Shown one piece after another: positions 46,301 through 55,497 of a stretch of 64,000 nt of DNA. The position numbers and the translations under genes are program-made. The notes below the pieces were generated by a model. The model searched no databases. It saw nothing but the letters and a program-made list of their open reading frames with translations, and was not told the DNA's origin. The DNA is from Arthrobacter sp. DNA4. Its GTDB lineage: Bacteria > Actinomycetota > Actinomycetes > Actinomycetales > Micrococcaceae. Positions within the stretch are counted from its first letter, which is position 1; the number at the start of each line of letters is the position of its first letter. The DNA is taken from NCBI RefSeq assembly GCF_024362385.1, contig NZ_CP101466.1, forward strand, positions 1,302,001-1,366,000, written 5' to 3'.

Positions 46301-47950
46301 CTAGAGCGGGGCGCACTGACCGTTGGTGGCCACGAGTTGGCGGATCGCCTCTTCGTTGCCCTCCAGCTTGAGCTGGGTCAGCATCTCTTCGGTGATCGGC
46401 TCGCCGTCGGGTGTGGTGGTCACCGGCGTGAAGTCCGACGGCGAGGGCTGCCGGACAGCGCTGCCCGCGGCGGGCAGGGTGGCGGGGACAGCCCCGGCCG
46501 CCTGGACGTGTCCGGCGCCTGCCTGCGGAACTGCCGTGCCGTCGTCGGGAATTCCTGCCGACTGTGCACCCTTGGCGGATGCCGATGCCAGCAGCTGGTC
46601 CACCCGTTCGTGGATCTGGTCGAAATCGGGGTTCGTGGAGAACGATGCATCGAAGTCCGGCGGCCCGATGGTCAGCCGTTTGACGTCCTTGCCCCGCGCC
46701 TTGATGGCGAGGTCCAGGAAGCTGCCCAACTGGGCGGAAGAGATGTTTGACTCCACCACCTTTGTTCCCGCGCCGGCGATGTCCTCGAACTTGGACAGCA
46801 GGGTGGCGGGGTCAAGCTGTTTCAGCATTGCCTGCTGCACGCACTGCTGGCGCTGGATGCGGGAGTAGTCATCCACGTACTCGCGCGACCGCCCGTACCA
46901 GAGGGCCTGCGCGCCGTTGAGCGTCTGGTCCCCGGCCGGAATCCACCCGAGGGGCATCCCGTGGGTCTTGGTGGCCTCGTCGAAATAGCCGCTCATGGGA
47001 ACCCAGCCGCCGGCCTTGATCCGGATGCCGCCCATGGCGTCGATCAGGGTGGAGAACCCCTCCATGTCAACGAGTACGTAAGCCTGGATCTTCATGCCCA
47101 GCGTTCCGGAAACGGCTTCCATGGTTGCCTGCGCCCCGGGGTCCGCCACGCCGGGATAGAGGTCCGCGTGCTCGTTGGTAACCTCGGTGTTGATGGCGTT
47201 GATCAGGCACTCGTCGCCGCAGTCGTAGCCGTCGGGGTAGAGGGCCCGCATGGGGGAGCCTTCGCTGAACTGCGCGTTCTGGAAGTTCCTGGGCACGGAA
47301 ATTATGGCGGTCTGGCCCGTTTGGGCGTCCACGCTCAGGATGGACAGGCTGTCAGGCCGGCGGCCCGTGCGGTCATCGCCGGCGTCGCCGCCCATCATGA
47401 GGAAGTTGTACCGACCGTCCACCGGCTCGATGGCGGGACCGGACGAGAAGATGTTGCCGATGGCGTTGCGGCCTACGTTCAGCAGGTAGGCGGCATACCC
47501 CATGGAGCCGCTGCCCAGAACCAGCGCCACCACCAGGGCAATGCCGACGGCGGGGCGGGCCCGCGGTGCCAGCAGGACAGGGCGGATGAGGCGCAGGGTA
47601 TTCAGGAACAGCAAAGCCCAGCCGAGGGCCAGTGCCGACATCACCACCACCAGCAGCAGCGAGGTGACCGGGTTGGTGGCGATGCTGATGACCAGGCTCC
47701 GGTTGACCAGCAAGAGCACCACTGCCAGCAGCAGGAGTGCCCACACGCAGAGCGTTACCCGCAGGGCTGTCCGTCCCAGCTTCCTGTCGCCTGCCACGAG
47801 CTGGGCGCTGCCCGGTACCAGGAGGGTCAGCAGGACCAGGACGAAGGCACGCTTGGTCCGGACCGCGGGAGAAGCGCTGACCGGATAGCGGACCGGGTCC
47901 GTCAGTGATGGACCGGAGCCGGTATTGAGAACGCTGCTGCTGCTGGCCAT
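46301..47950 (-). CDS. LytR-CpsA-Psr (LCP) family cell-wall polymer ligase
   Basis: Membrane enzyme that transfers undecaprenyl-linked glycopolymers to peptidoglycan. 549 residues. Unusually long hydrophobic N-terminus with about four helices before residue 165, then the extracellular LCP domain: 'YNFLMMGGDAGDDRTGRRPD' with the catalytic Asp/Arg cluster, 'SLSILSVDAQTGQTAIISVP', 'GYDCGDECLINAINTE', 'GWIPAGDQTLNGAQALWYGR' and 'DYSRIQRQQCV'. The tail after residue 480 is a disordered Pro/Ala linker with an ending 'QCAPL'. Starts 10 nt after purE. Confidence 0.92.
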   Translation of the reverse strand: MASSSSVLNTGSGPSLTDPVRYPVSASPAVRTKRAFVLVLLTLLVPGSAQLVAGDRKLGRTALRVTLCVWALLLLAVVLLLVNRSLVISIATNPVTSLLLVVVMSALALGWALLFLNTLRLIRPVLLAPRARPAVGIALVVALVLGSGSMGYAAYLLNVGRNAIGNIFSSGPAIEPVDGRYNFLMMGGDAGDDRTGRRPDSLSILSVDAQTGQTAIISVPRNFQNAQFSEGSPMRALYPDGYDCGDECLINAINTEVTNEHADLYPGVADPGAQATMEAVSGTLGMKIQAYVLVDMEGFSTLIDAMGGIRIKAGGWVPMSGYFDEATKTHGMPLGWIPAGDQTLNGAQALWYGRSREYVDDYSRIQRQQCVQQAMLKQLDPATLLSKFEDIAGAGTKVVESNISSAQLGSFLDLAIKARGKDVKRLTIGPPDFDASFSTNPDFDQIHERVDQLLASASAKGAQSAGIPDDGTAVPQAGAGHVQAAGAVPATLPAAGSAVRQPSPSDFTPVTTTPDGEPITEEMLTQLKLEGNEEAIRQLVATNGQCAPL

Positions 47951-47960
47951 GCCCGGCGCC

Positions 47961-48538
47961 CTAACGGCTGCCCCGAAGAGCGCTGGAGCCGCCGGGGAAG
48001 ACTTCGCTGACTTTTTGCCGCAGGTTCGCGCCCTTGCGGGCGGCGACGGCGTTCAGGTCCGCAGCGAAGTCGAGGAGATCGGAGCGCAGGGACGCGGCAA
48101 GTTCATCGGTGCCGGACGCCAGCATCCGCACGGCCAGGAGCCCTGCGTTGCGGGCACCGGCGATGGAAACCGTGGCCACGGGCACGCCTGCCGGCATCTG
48201 GACGATGGAGAGCAGGGAGTCCATCCCGTCAAGGGTTTTCAGGGGAACAGGAACCCCGATCACCGGCAGGGGCGTGACGCTGGCAAGCATGCCTGGCAGG
48301 TGGGCCGCGCCGCGGCAATGATGACGCGCAGCCCGCGCTCGTGCGCGGTTTGGCCGTACCGGATCATCTCGGTGGGCATCCGGTGGGCGGAGACGACGTC
48401 GGCTTCAAAGGGGATGCCGAATTCGGCCAGGGCGTCCGCCGCAGCCTCCATGACCGGCCAGTCAGAATCGGAGCCCATGACCAGGCCCACCAGGGGGCCC
48501 GCGGCGGAACCGGCGGCGGGGGTGGCTTCGGCGCTCAT
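47961..48538 (-). pseudogene. purE: N5-carboxyaminoimidazole ribonucleotide mutase, interrupted by a small deletion
   Basis: Purine pathway enzyme acting after PurK. The N-terminal half is intact ('[16 protein letters not shown]', '[18 protein letters not shown]', 'GLRVIIAAA'); the C-terminal half continues in another frame ('[15 protein letters not shown]', '[20 protein letters not shown]'). Between them, around 48303-48315, the conserved G-G-A-A-H-L-P-G block is missing about 7 nt, consistent with slippage in a GC repeat. Loss of PurE would make the cell need purines, so a sequence error is likely. ATG overlaps the purK stop (ATGA). Confidence 0.87.
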
Positions 48539-49731
48539 GCGTTCTCCTCGAAAATTGCGGAAGGTTCTTCGGTGGTAACCCGCCCGTCACGGATGATGCC
48601 CGCCACGGCCGTGGCCCGGCGGCGGACGGAGTCCACCTCCGTCGTCGAACTGCCCATCAGGTTGACGTGGCCGATCTTGCGCCCGGGCCGCACCGACTTG
48701 CCGTAGCAGTGCACCTTGGCAGCAGGTTCGGTGGCCAGCGCCATGGGGTAGGCGGAGTACAGATCCTGGTTGTCTCCGCCCAGGAAGTTCTTCATAACGG
48801 TCACGGGTGCCAGCGCGTCGGTGGCACCCAACGGCAGGTTCAGGACTGCGCGGAGGTGCTGTTCGAACTGGCTGGTGATGGAACCGTCCTGGGTCCAGTG
48901 GCCGGTGTTGTGCGGCCGCATGGCCAGTTCATTGATCAGGAAGCCAGCCCCTGTGCCCGGGGTTTCGAACAGTTCCACGGCAAGGACGCCGGTGACGTCA
49001 AGCTCGGCGGCGATGCGCAATGCTGCGTCCTCAGCTGCGGCAGCAACCTCCAGCGGGATGTCCAGCGCGGGTGCGATCACCTCGTCGCAGACGCCGTCCA
49101 CCTGGATGGTGTGGACCACGGGCCAGGCGCGGGCCTCGCCGTCGGGGGTGCGGGCCACGAGCGCGGAGAGTTCGCGGGTGAACTCGACCTTCGCCTCGGC
49201 CAGCAGGGGACTCATGGCGGCAAACCAGTCAGCGGCTTCCGCGGCCTCTTCGGCTGAGGCGACGATCCGCACACCCTTGCCGTCGTAGCCGCCCCGGGGG
49301 GTTTTCAGTACTACGGGCCAGCCTGTTTCGTCCCCGAAGCGGACCAGCGCGTCAACGTCCGCCACGGACGCCCACGCGGGATTGGGCAGTTCCAGCCGGT
49401 CGATGGCGGCACGCATGACCAGCTTGTCCTGGGCATGGACCAGGGCATCCGGTCCGGGCTGGACGTTAACTCCGGCATCCTGCAGGGCGCGGAGGTGGTC
49501 CGTCGGTACGTGCTCGTGGTCGAACGTCATCACATCCAGGCCTTCTGCGAAGTCCAGGAGTGTCTGCAGGTCCTTGTAATCGCCCACCGGTGTGGCAGGG
49601 ACGGCCGACACTGCCGAAACGTCCTCACCTTCAGCGAGGACACGCAGTTCAAAGCCGAGTGCTGTAGCGGCAGGGGCCATCATTCGCGCGAGCTGGCCGC
49701 CGCCAACCACGCCTATCACTGGAAAAGTCAC
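48535..49731 (-). CDS. purK: N5-carboxyaminoimidazole ribonucleotide synthase
   Basis: ATP-grasp ligase that carboxylates AIR with bicarbonate. 398 residues from GTG 49731. Blocks: '[20 protein letters not shown]' at the N-terminus, '[16 protein letters not shown]' (the usual F-E-x-E-x-V, here with D-H-E-H), '[17 protein letters not shown]' and '[20 protein letters not shown]'. The GTG is chosen because the protein begins there at the family start and TAGGCT lies 7 nt upstream; the open frame extends to 49818 but that part looks non-coding. Confidence 0.93.
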   Translation of the reverse strand: MTFPVIGVVGGGQLARMMAPAATALGFELRVLAEGEDVSAVSAVPATPVGDYKDLQTLLDFAEGLDVMTFDHEHVPTDHLRALQDAGVNVQPGPDALVHAQDKLVMRAAIDRLELPNPAWASVADVDALVRFGDETGWPVVLKTPRGGYDGKGVRIVASAEEAAEAADWFAAMSPLLAEAKVEFTRELSALVARTPDGEARAWPVVHTIQVDGVCDEVIAPALDIPLEVAAAAEDAALRIAAELDVTGVLAVELFETPGTGAGFLINELAMRPHNTGHWTQDGSITSQFEQHLRAVLNLPLGATDALAPVTVMKNFLGGDNQDLYSAYPMALATEPAAKVHCYGKSVRPGRKIGHVNLMGSSTTEVDSVRRRATAVAGIIRDGRVTTEEPSAIFEENA

Positions 49732-49738
49732 ATCTGCC

Positions 49739-49744
49739 AGCCTA
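49739..49744 (-). promoter_or_regulatory. -10 element (TAGGCT) of purK, predicted leaderless
   Basis: Minus-strand TAGGCT ends 7 nt before the GTG at 49731. Confidence 0.6.
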
Positions 49745-49852
49745 CCGAAGACGGGCCCGATCCCGCTTTTACGGCCCGGCGGGGGAACGGTATTTTCCAT
49801 GGGCGGGACATAGGTCACCTGCTTCTGCCGGGCGGCTCAAAGCTTTGGGGGC

Positions 49853-49858
49853 TAAAAT
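49853..49858 (+). promoter_or_regulatory. -10 element (TAAAAT) of the GtrA gene
   Basis: TAAAAT would start an mRNA near 49865 with a 41-nt leader containing GGAGGG before the ATG. Confidence 0.45.
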
Positions 49859-49905
49859 GGACCTTTGGCCGAGTGGCCCACAGTTCGTCGCGGCCATGGA
49901 GGGTC

Positions 49906-50466
49906 ATGTTTAGTGCACTTGCAGATCGTATCCGGGGGCTCGCCTCACTCTTCTGGCGTGAGGTGGCCAAGTTCGGTGCGGTGGGCGGTGTGGCGTTCGT
50001 CATTGACAACGGCCTGACCTATTACCTGATGCACGGCCCCATGTCGGACAGCGAGGCGAAGGCACGATTTGTGGGCGCGACCGTTGCCACGGTCTTCTCG
50101 TGGGTGGCAAACCGCTTCTGGACCTTCCGGCACCGCCGCCAGGCCAACGTGCTCCGCGAGTTCATCATGTTCGTCATCATCAACGGCATTGGCATCGGCA
50201 TCTCCACCGGGTTTACGGCGCTGGCCAAGTACTGGATGGGAATCGACGACAAGAACCTGCTGTTCCTCGCGGGCGTGGCCGGCATCCTGGTCGCCACGGT
50301 TGTCCGCTTCTTCGCGTACCGGTTCCTGGTCTTCAACCAGGAACTGGACCAGGAGCCGGAATTCTCCCACGACCACGAAATCATCGAAGCCCACCCGCAC
50401 CGCGAGCCCGCACGCGCGGCGGAGCGTCCGGCGCCTACTTCCGCCGACGGCGGCCCGCAGGCCTAG
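49906..50466 (+). CDS. GtrA family membrane protein
   Basis: Four-helix protein of the GtrA family, whose members are thought to flip or escort polyprenyl-linked sugars for envelope glycosylation. 186 residues: helices at 'FGAVGGVAFVIDNGLTYYLM', 'VGATVATVFSWVANRFWTF' (the family W-x-x-N-R-x-W-T-F motif), 'FIMFVIINGIGIGISTGF' and 'FLAGVAGILVATVVRFFAYR', then a His/Pro/Glu-rich tail of about 45 residues. GGAGG is only 3 nt from the ATG, which is tight. Confidence 0.88.
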   Translation: MFSALADRIRGLASLFWREVAKFGAVGGVAFVIDNGLTYYLMHGPMSDSEAKARFVGATVATVFSWVANRFWTFRHRRQANVLREFIMFVIINGIGIGISTGFTALAKYWMGIDDKNLLFLAGVAGILVATVVRFFAYRFLVFNQELDQEPEFSHDHEIIEAHPHREPARAAERPAPTSADGGPQA

Positions 50467-50479
50467 CGCTCACCAGCTG

Positions 50480-51181
50480 CTAGCTGCCGTGGATGCGTTC
50501 GTCCGCGCGCAGCTTGTCGGTGAGGGCCACATCGGGATGGGTCAGCACCACCGAACCGTCGCGCTGCCAGGCTCCCAGCGCACTGGACAACGCTGATTCG
50601 AGTCCCCGGTCTGCGGGGATATGAACCCTGGCGCCGTCCTCATGCTGCAGGGCAAAACCGGTCAACAAGTCCCGGTGGGGGACGGTATGCCCGTCGGCGG
50701 TCCGGAGGGCGCAGCCTGCCGGATCCGGATCGGTGTGCGGCATGAACACGTCCCCGTGGGAACGCACTTCGGCCGCGTAGTCGATCCAACCCGCGGGAAG
50801 ACCGCCGGCCCACCGCATGGCGAGGGCGGGGAGCGCCACGGCGATGACAGCGCCATGCTGCCCAGTGGCCGCAGTGGGATCGTCCGTGGCGAGGAAGTCG
50901 GCCGGGCCGCCGTCGAATACTGTTTCCAGGCCAAGCTGCCAGCCGGCCAGCGCCCACACCATGGCTTTCCAGTGCGCCGGAAGGGCAAGCCGCAGCCGCA
51001 TGCCCGGCTCCGCGTCCAGTTCGTCCTGGAGCAGGTTGCTGGTCTTTGCCACCCAGTTGTCCAGGACCCGTCCGGACAATTCCACCCGCTCCGAGTCTGG
51101 GCCGTACCACGTGAGGCGTGGGGCCGTGGAGTTGCCCGAGCGAAGGGTGCCCATCAGGTCGATTGCGGGGGTTGTCGTCAT
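50480..51181 (-). CDS. TIGR03089 family protein
   Basis: Actinobacterial protein resembling the N-terminal part of AMP-binding enzymes but without the ATP/adenylation motifs ('RLTWYGPDSERVELSGRVLD', 'NWVAKTSNLLQDELDAEPGM', 'LRLALPAHWKAMVWALAGW'). 233 residues. Function unknown; it commonly accompanies LCP and GtrA genes, which hints at the envelope. ATG 51181 with AGGAT upstream is chosen over a longer frame. Confidence 0.8.
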   Translation of the reverse strand: MTTTPAIDLMGTLRSGNSTAPRLTWYGPDSERVELSGRVLDNWVAKTSNLLQDELDAEPGMRLRLALPAHWKAMVWALAGWQLGLETVFDGGPADFLATDDPTAATGQHGAVIAVALPALAMRWAGGLPAGWIDYAAEVRSHGDVFMPHTDPDPAGCALRTADGHTVPHRDLLTGFALQHEDGARVHIPADRGLESALSSALGAWQRDGSVVLTHPDVALTDKLRADERIHGS

Positions 51182-51455
51182 GGTTTCATCCTGCCACTCC
51201 GGTTTTGCCCCGGTCATCCGGCGGCAGCGGCGTTTCCCTCGCACGCAACAGGAAGTGGTGTTAATCACTATCGTTGCTAAGTGTGCTTGCTATTTCGGCG
51301 AAGACCGGGTATTTTCCCCGCCAGCCCTGCGTTTTGGAGGGGTTTCAGGCCCCTAACGCCACGCTGCCGTCCCCGCCACGCCGGGGCCGGGGAAAATCCC
51401 GGGCGTGGCGTACGCAAACTTCTGAACCGGGACTGTCTATTATCCCGGCAGCGGC
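51182..51455. other. Non-coding stretch upstream of whiB with several inverted repeats
   Basis: No gene. ATTTTCCCCG (51311-51320) pairs with CGGGGAAAAT (51388-51397); CGCCACGCC (51374-51382) pairs with GGCGTGGCG (51402-51410); AGGGG/CCCCT (51338-51342, 51350-51354) makes a small hairpin. Could be a long regulatory region or a small RNA. Confidence 0.45.
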
Positions 51456-51493
51456 TTGACTAGCCCTAGTTACACACGTGTAATTAGGTAACT
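51456..51493 (+). promoter_or_regulatory. whiB promoter with overlapping palindrome
   Basis: TTGACT (51456-51461), 17 nt, TGTAAT (51479-51484): the best sigma-A-like promoter in the window. The -10 is covered by the palindrome TTACAC-AC-GTGTAA (51470-51483), and AGTTAC/GTAACT (51468-51473, 51488-51493) brackets it. The leader is about 80 nt with AGGAGGG before whiB. Confidence 0.7.
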
Positions 51494-51571
51494 AAAGCAA
51501 TTGCGTAAATACCGGCACACAGCCGAGTGTCCACGTATCCAGGCAGTGGCTGAAACATCAGGAGGGTCGCC

Positions 51572-52105
51572 GTGGGGCAAGCAGAGCGTATCCAGGAAGA
51601 TGCCGTCGTGGCCGGTCAGGCAACGGCAAAGTACCGTGCGCGGGGGGTGCCCAGCGATTGGTACGTGGATCCCGCCGATCCTGATGCTGCGGAGCGGTAC
51701 AACAGGAATTCCACCAGCGTCCTCGAAGACCAGGCTACGGCGTTCCTTGCAGCGCATGAAGCCCTCCTGGACGGCGGCGCGGAGCCGGAAGACGACCTCG
51801 ATCCGCCCATGGAAATTGCTGCCGCCGGGACGGCCCAGCCGGTCTGGATCGGGCTGCCGCTCCAGCAGGACTTCGACGACGAAGGTGAACTGGGCTGGCA
51901 GACGGACGCTCTGTGCGCACAGACGGATCCGGAGGCCTTCTTCCCCGAAAAGGGCGGCTCCACCCGCGATGCCAAGAAGGTTTGCGGCGCCTGCAACGTG
52001 AGGTCCCAGTGCCTTGAGTACGCGTTGGCCAATGACGAACGGTTCGGTATCTGGGGAGGCCTTTCCGAGCGTGAGCGCCGGCGGCTAAGGAAGCGAGCAA
52101 TCTAA
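51572..52105 (+). CDS. whiB: WhiB family iron-sulfur transcriptional regulator (WhiB2/WhmD-like)
   Basis: Actinobacterial regulator carrying a [4Fe-4S] cluster; WhiB2/WhmD homologues control septation and division together with sigma-A. 177 residues, the first 100 acidic and poorly conserved. The C-terminal domain has the four cluster cysteines ('DALCAQTDPEAFFPE', 'KVCGACNVRSQCLEYAL', pattern C-x2-C-x5-C), the 'GIWGGLSERERR' turn and a basic tail. Assignment to WhiB2 rests on the neighbours (metallopeptidase, DUF3499, manA), which match the mycobacterial locus. GTG with AGGAGGG 5 nt upstream. Confidence 0.9.
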   Translation: MGQAERIQEDAVVAGQATAKYRARGVPSDWYVDPADPDAAERYNRNSTSVLEDQATAFLAAHEALLDGGAEPEDDLDPPMEIAAAGTAQPVWIGLPLQQDFDDEGELGWQTDALCAQTDPEAFFPEKGGSTRDAKKVCGACNVRSQCLEYALANDERFGIWGGLSERERRRLRKRAI

Positions 52106-52134
52106 TTCTTCAGGACGTCCATGTCACTGCCGTT

Positions 52135-55100
52135 GTGGTTGCCCACAACGGCAGTGCCTATCTGCCCAGAACCCTTTCAGCCCTGGCGGCCCAAACCCGC
52201 CCGGCTGACCGTGCCGTTGGCGTCGACACCGGCTCCGGCGACGATTCCTGCAGCCTCCTCAGGGAGGCCCTGGGCGACGCCGCCGTTCTCAGCCAACCCC
52301 GGGGCAAAGGCGGCATGGGTGCCGCCGTCTCCGCCGCGCTTTCAGCGCTGGTGCCCTTCGACGGAAACGCCGACGGTGGCCGGACAGAGTGGATCTGGCT
52401 GCTGCACGACGACGCCGCGCCCGCGCCGGAAGCCCTCGCGGAACTTTTGGGCGCTGTGGAGCGCGCACCCTCGGTGACTGTTGCCGGCTGCAAGCAACTG
52501 GACTGGCATTCGCCGCGGAAACTGATGGACGTGGGCCTTTCCACCAGCAGGTGGGCCGAGCGGCTTACGCTCATCGACGCCGATGAGATGGACCAGGGCC
52601 AATACGACGGACGCACCGATACCTTCGCCGTGAATTCCGCCGGCATGCTGGTGCGCCGCGACGTCTGGGAACACCTGGGCGGTTTCGATCCCGCCCTCCC
52701 CGGCAGCGGCGACGACGTCGACTTCTGCTGGCGGAACCGCCTGGCGGGACACCGCGTGGTGGTGGTGCCCGCGGCCAGGATGTTTCATGTGGCGCACCGG
52801 CCGCACGCCCTGGGCAACCCATCCGCAGCCCGCAAGGCGCAGGTCCACCTGCGCCTGAAGCACAGCCCGCTGTGGATGGTTCCCATCCATGGCCTCGGCG
52901 CATTGCTTGGCAGCCTCTTCAAGCTGGTCCTGAGCATCGTGGTCAAAGACCCCGGCCACGGCATCTCCCAACTTCTTGCCACGTCCGCCGCCCTGGGGCG
53001 GCCCAGGGCCGTGGCCAAGGCCCGCCGGGCAGCCAAACGTACGCGCCGCATCCGCCGCTCCGTCATCCGCAAGCTCCAGACCCCGCGCCGTGAGGTGTGG
53101 AGCCACCGCCGGTCCTTGATGGAGGCGCTGGGATCCGACGGGTCAGGCGCCGACCACCTCGTGCAGGATCCGCTCGCGCACCAGCCCACCGGCGACGCCG
53201 CGGACGACTTTGCCGCCCTCGCCACCAGCAAGCGCGGCTGGGTGGGCAACGGTGCCCTGGCAGCCGTCATCATCGCGTCTGTGGCCTCGCTGCTGGCGCT
53301 GGCAGGACTGTTCCGGGCCCAGGCTGTAACCGGCGGCGCCCTGATCCCCGTGTCCGCGGGGCTGGGGGACATCTGGCACAACGCCTCCAGCTGGTGGATC
53401 AGCCTGGGTGCGGGCCTTCCCGGCCGAGGCGATCCCTTCGACTATGTCCTGTGGGTCATCGGCCTCTCCGGCGGAGGCGATGCCAACGCCGCCATGGCCT
53501 GGCTGCTTCTGCTCGGTGCCCCGCTGTCCGGACTCACCGCGTGGTTCGCCGCCGGCGGGGTGACCGAACGCCGCCGGCTCCGTTTCGCGGCCGCAATCTT
53601 CTGGGCTGCCGCACCGGCGCTCCAGGCCGCGCTGAACCAGGGGCGGGCAGGGGCGTTGATCGCGCACATCATGCTGCCGCTGGTCGTCCTGGGCCTGCTG
53701 CGCGCAACGGGCTCGGCCGTTGGACACGGACGGTTCAGCACCACCGCGGCGTCCATCTACCCGGCTGGTGAGCAACTCCCGGCCAAGGCGGGCATCAACG
53801 GAGTCCCGTCGTGGACAGCGGCCGCAGCTGCCGGCCTGGCGCTGGCGGTCACCACCGCGTCGGCGCCCTCCCTGCTCATCCCCGCCACCGTGGTCGTCGT
53901 GCTGTGCGGCCTCCTGCTGGGATGGCGCGGACGGACAGTGTGGTGGGCGCTGCTGCCCAGCGCAGCCCTGTTTGTCCCCTTTGCACTGTCCACACTCGAC
54001 AGGCCGCGTGCACTCCTGGCCGACCCGGGACTCCCACTGGGATTCGACGCCGCTCCGCTGTGGCAGCAAATCCTGGGCCAGCCCTTGTCATTCGACCCCG
54101 CCGGCGGCCTCCAGGGATTGGCGGCCTTCACGGGCGGGACAGCGCCCTGGGCCCTGCTGCTGGCCGTGCTCATCGCAGGACCGGTGTTGATCCTTGCCAT
54201 TGTGGGACTCTTCAGCGCCGGACGCCGCGCCCGGACTGCCAGATGGTTCTGGACCGGTTCCATCATTGCTCTGGCCGGTGGTTGGCTGGCAGGCCACGTT
54301 GCCACCGGCCTGAGCGCGGATGTCATGGTGACGCCATTCCCCGGACCCGCAGTGTCCGCCGCGTCCTTTGCCCTCCTTGCAGCCGCCCTCCTCGGTGCCG
54401 AACAACTGCTGTCCGCAGCCGACCGGGCTTCCGGTGACGGCGCGAAGACCGGGACGGCGGCCCGCACCGTCCTGGCGCTCGGCCTGGTGGTACTGCTGGC
54501 CGGGCCACTGGCAGGCATGGCCGCCTGGTCCGCGCAGAACCTGCTGCGTCCGGCCACCGCTGCCGCACCCGCACCCCAGGCTGTCCCACCCGCTTCATCC
54601 GCTGCGGCGTCCGGGAACGGGGGAGCGCTGGGTGCTGCGCGGCTGGTGCAGGCCGCGACCGGACGCTCCCTTCCCGCCACCGCCATAGACCGCGGAACCG
54701 GTCCGGAACAGACGCGCACCCTCCTGCTCAGCACCGGAGACGACGGCACCTTCAGCGCGTCGTTGATGCGCGGGTCCGGCACAACGCTGGACAGCCTCTC
54801 CGCCATCGCCTCCGCCCGAAACATCATCGGTGCCCCCGGTGCTGAAGAAGTGCGCGACGACGACGACGTCACCGCAGCCGTCCGATGCGTTGTAGCCACC
54901 ATGGTTGCGGGGCAGGGCGTGGATCCCCGTTCCGACCTCGAACAGCTCGGCGTTGGCTTCGTGGTGCTCCGCTCCGCGGATACCGCCGCCCAGCTGACCG
55001 CAAGCCGGATGGACGCAGTCCCCGGCCTGGTGGCCGTGGGGCAGACCGACGTCGGCTGGCTGTGGCGGATCAGCCCGCTGAACCAGCGGAGCCTCCAGGC

Positions 55101-55497
55101 CGCCGACGTGGCGCACCGTGTCCGTATTGTTGACGCCGGCGGTTCGGCCACAGCGTTGGTCGCTTCCGGCACCGACGACGTCGACGCAGCTGTCCCTGGG
55201 GGACCGGAAGGCCGCCTGGCAGTACTTGCCGAGCGGGCGGATCCCGGGTGGAGTGCCTGGCTCGACGGGCGGAAGCTGACCTCCACCACCTCCGGCTGGG
55301 CACAGGCCTTCACCCTCCCCGCAACCGGCCAGCTGACGGTCCGCTACGAGAACCCGTGGTCGTTCTGGGCTGCTGCCGGTCAAATCGTGGTGATTGGGCT
55401 CACCGTCATCCTCGCAATCCCCATGCCCGCCCGGCGGCCGCGGACCGGCCTCTCACGGGACGAGGGCTCCCTGCGTAAGGAACACCAACATGCATGA
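52135..55497 (+). CDS. Large membrane glycosyltransferase, family 2
   Basis: 1120 residues: an N-terminal GT-A domain ('RADxAVGVDTGSGDDS'-type nucleotide loop, acceptor 'WLLHDDAAP' with Asp92/Asp93, 'PGSGDDVDFCWRNRLAGHRV'), a strongly basic linker ('RRAAKRTRRIRRSVIRK'), about a dozen helices from residue 370 to 800 and an extracytoplasmic C-terminal domain with a final helix. Probably builds or exports a lipid-linked polysaccharide. The only usual start, GTG 52135, cuts off the first strand ('VTAVV' lies in frame upstream without ATG/GTG/TTG), so the true start or a sequence error is unresolved. Follows whiB by 29 nt. Confidence 0.85.
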   Translation: MVAHNGSAYLPRTLSALAAQTRPADRAVGVDTGSGDDSCSLLREALGDAAVLSQPRGKGGMGAAVSAALSALVPFDGNADGGRTEWIWLLHDDAAPAPEALAELLGAVERAPSVTVAGCKQLDWHSPRKLMDVGLSTSRWAERLTLIDADEMDQGQYDGRTDTFAVNSAGMLVRRDVWEHLGGFDPALPGSGDDVDFCWRNRLAGHRVVVVPAARMFHVAHRPHALGNPSAARKAQVHLRLKHSPLWMVPIHGLGALLGSLFKLVLSIVVKDPGHGISQLLATSAALGRPRAVAKARRAAKRTRRIRRSVIRKLQTPRREVWSHRRSLMEALGSDGSGADHLVQDPLAHQPTGDAADDFAALATSKRGWVGNGALAAVIIASVASLLALAGLFRAQAVTGGALIPVSAGLGDIWHNASSWWISLGAGLPGRGDPFDYVLWVIGLSGGGDANAAMAWLLLLGAPLSGLTAWFAAGGVTERRRLRFAAAIFWAAAPALQAALNQGRAGALIAHIMLPLVVLGLLRATGSAVGHGRFSTTAASIYPAGEQLPAKAGINGVPSWTAAAAAGLALAVTTASAPSLLIPATVVVVLCGLLLGWRGRTVWWALLPSAALFVPFALSTLDRPRALLADPGLPLGFDAAPLWQQILGQPLSFDPAGGLQGLAAFTGGTAPWALLLAVLIAGPVLILAIVGLFSAGRRARTARWFWTGSIIALAGGWLAGHVATGLSADVMVTPFPGPAVSAASFALLAAALLGAEQLLSAADRASGDGAKTGTAARTVLALGLVVLLAGPLAGMAAWSAQNLLRPATAAAPAPQAVPPASSAAASGNGGALGAARLVQAATGRSLPATAIDRGTGPEQTRTLLLSTGDDGTFSASLMRGSGTTLDSLSAIASARNIIGAPGAEEVRDDDDVTAAVRCVVATMVAGQGVDPRSDLEQLGVGFVVLRSADTAAQLTASRMDAVPGLVAVGQTDVGWLWRISPLNQRSLQAADVAHRVRIVDAGGSATALVASGTDDVDAAVPGGPEGRLAVLAERADPGWSAWLDGRKLTSTTSGWAQAFTLPATGQLTVRYENPWSFWAAAGQIVVIGLTVILAIPMPARRPRTGLSRDEGSLRKEHQHA

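Noticed and set aside
49732..49818. Longer PurK start with a Pro-rich N-terminus
   Set aside because: PurK proteins begin at the V-I-G-V-V-G-G-G-Q strand; the GTG at 49731 has TAGGCT 7 nt upstream.
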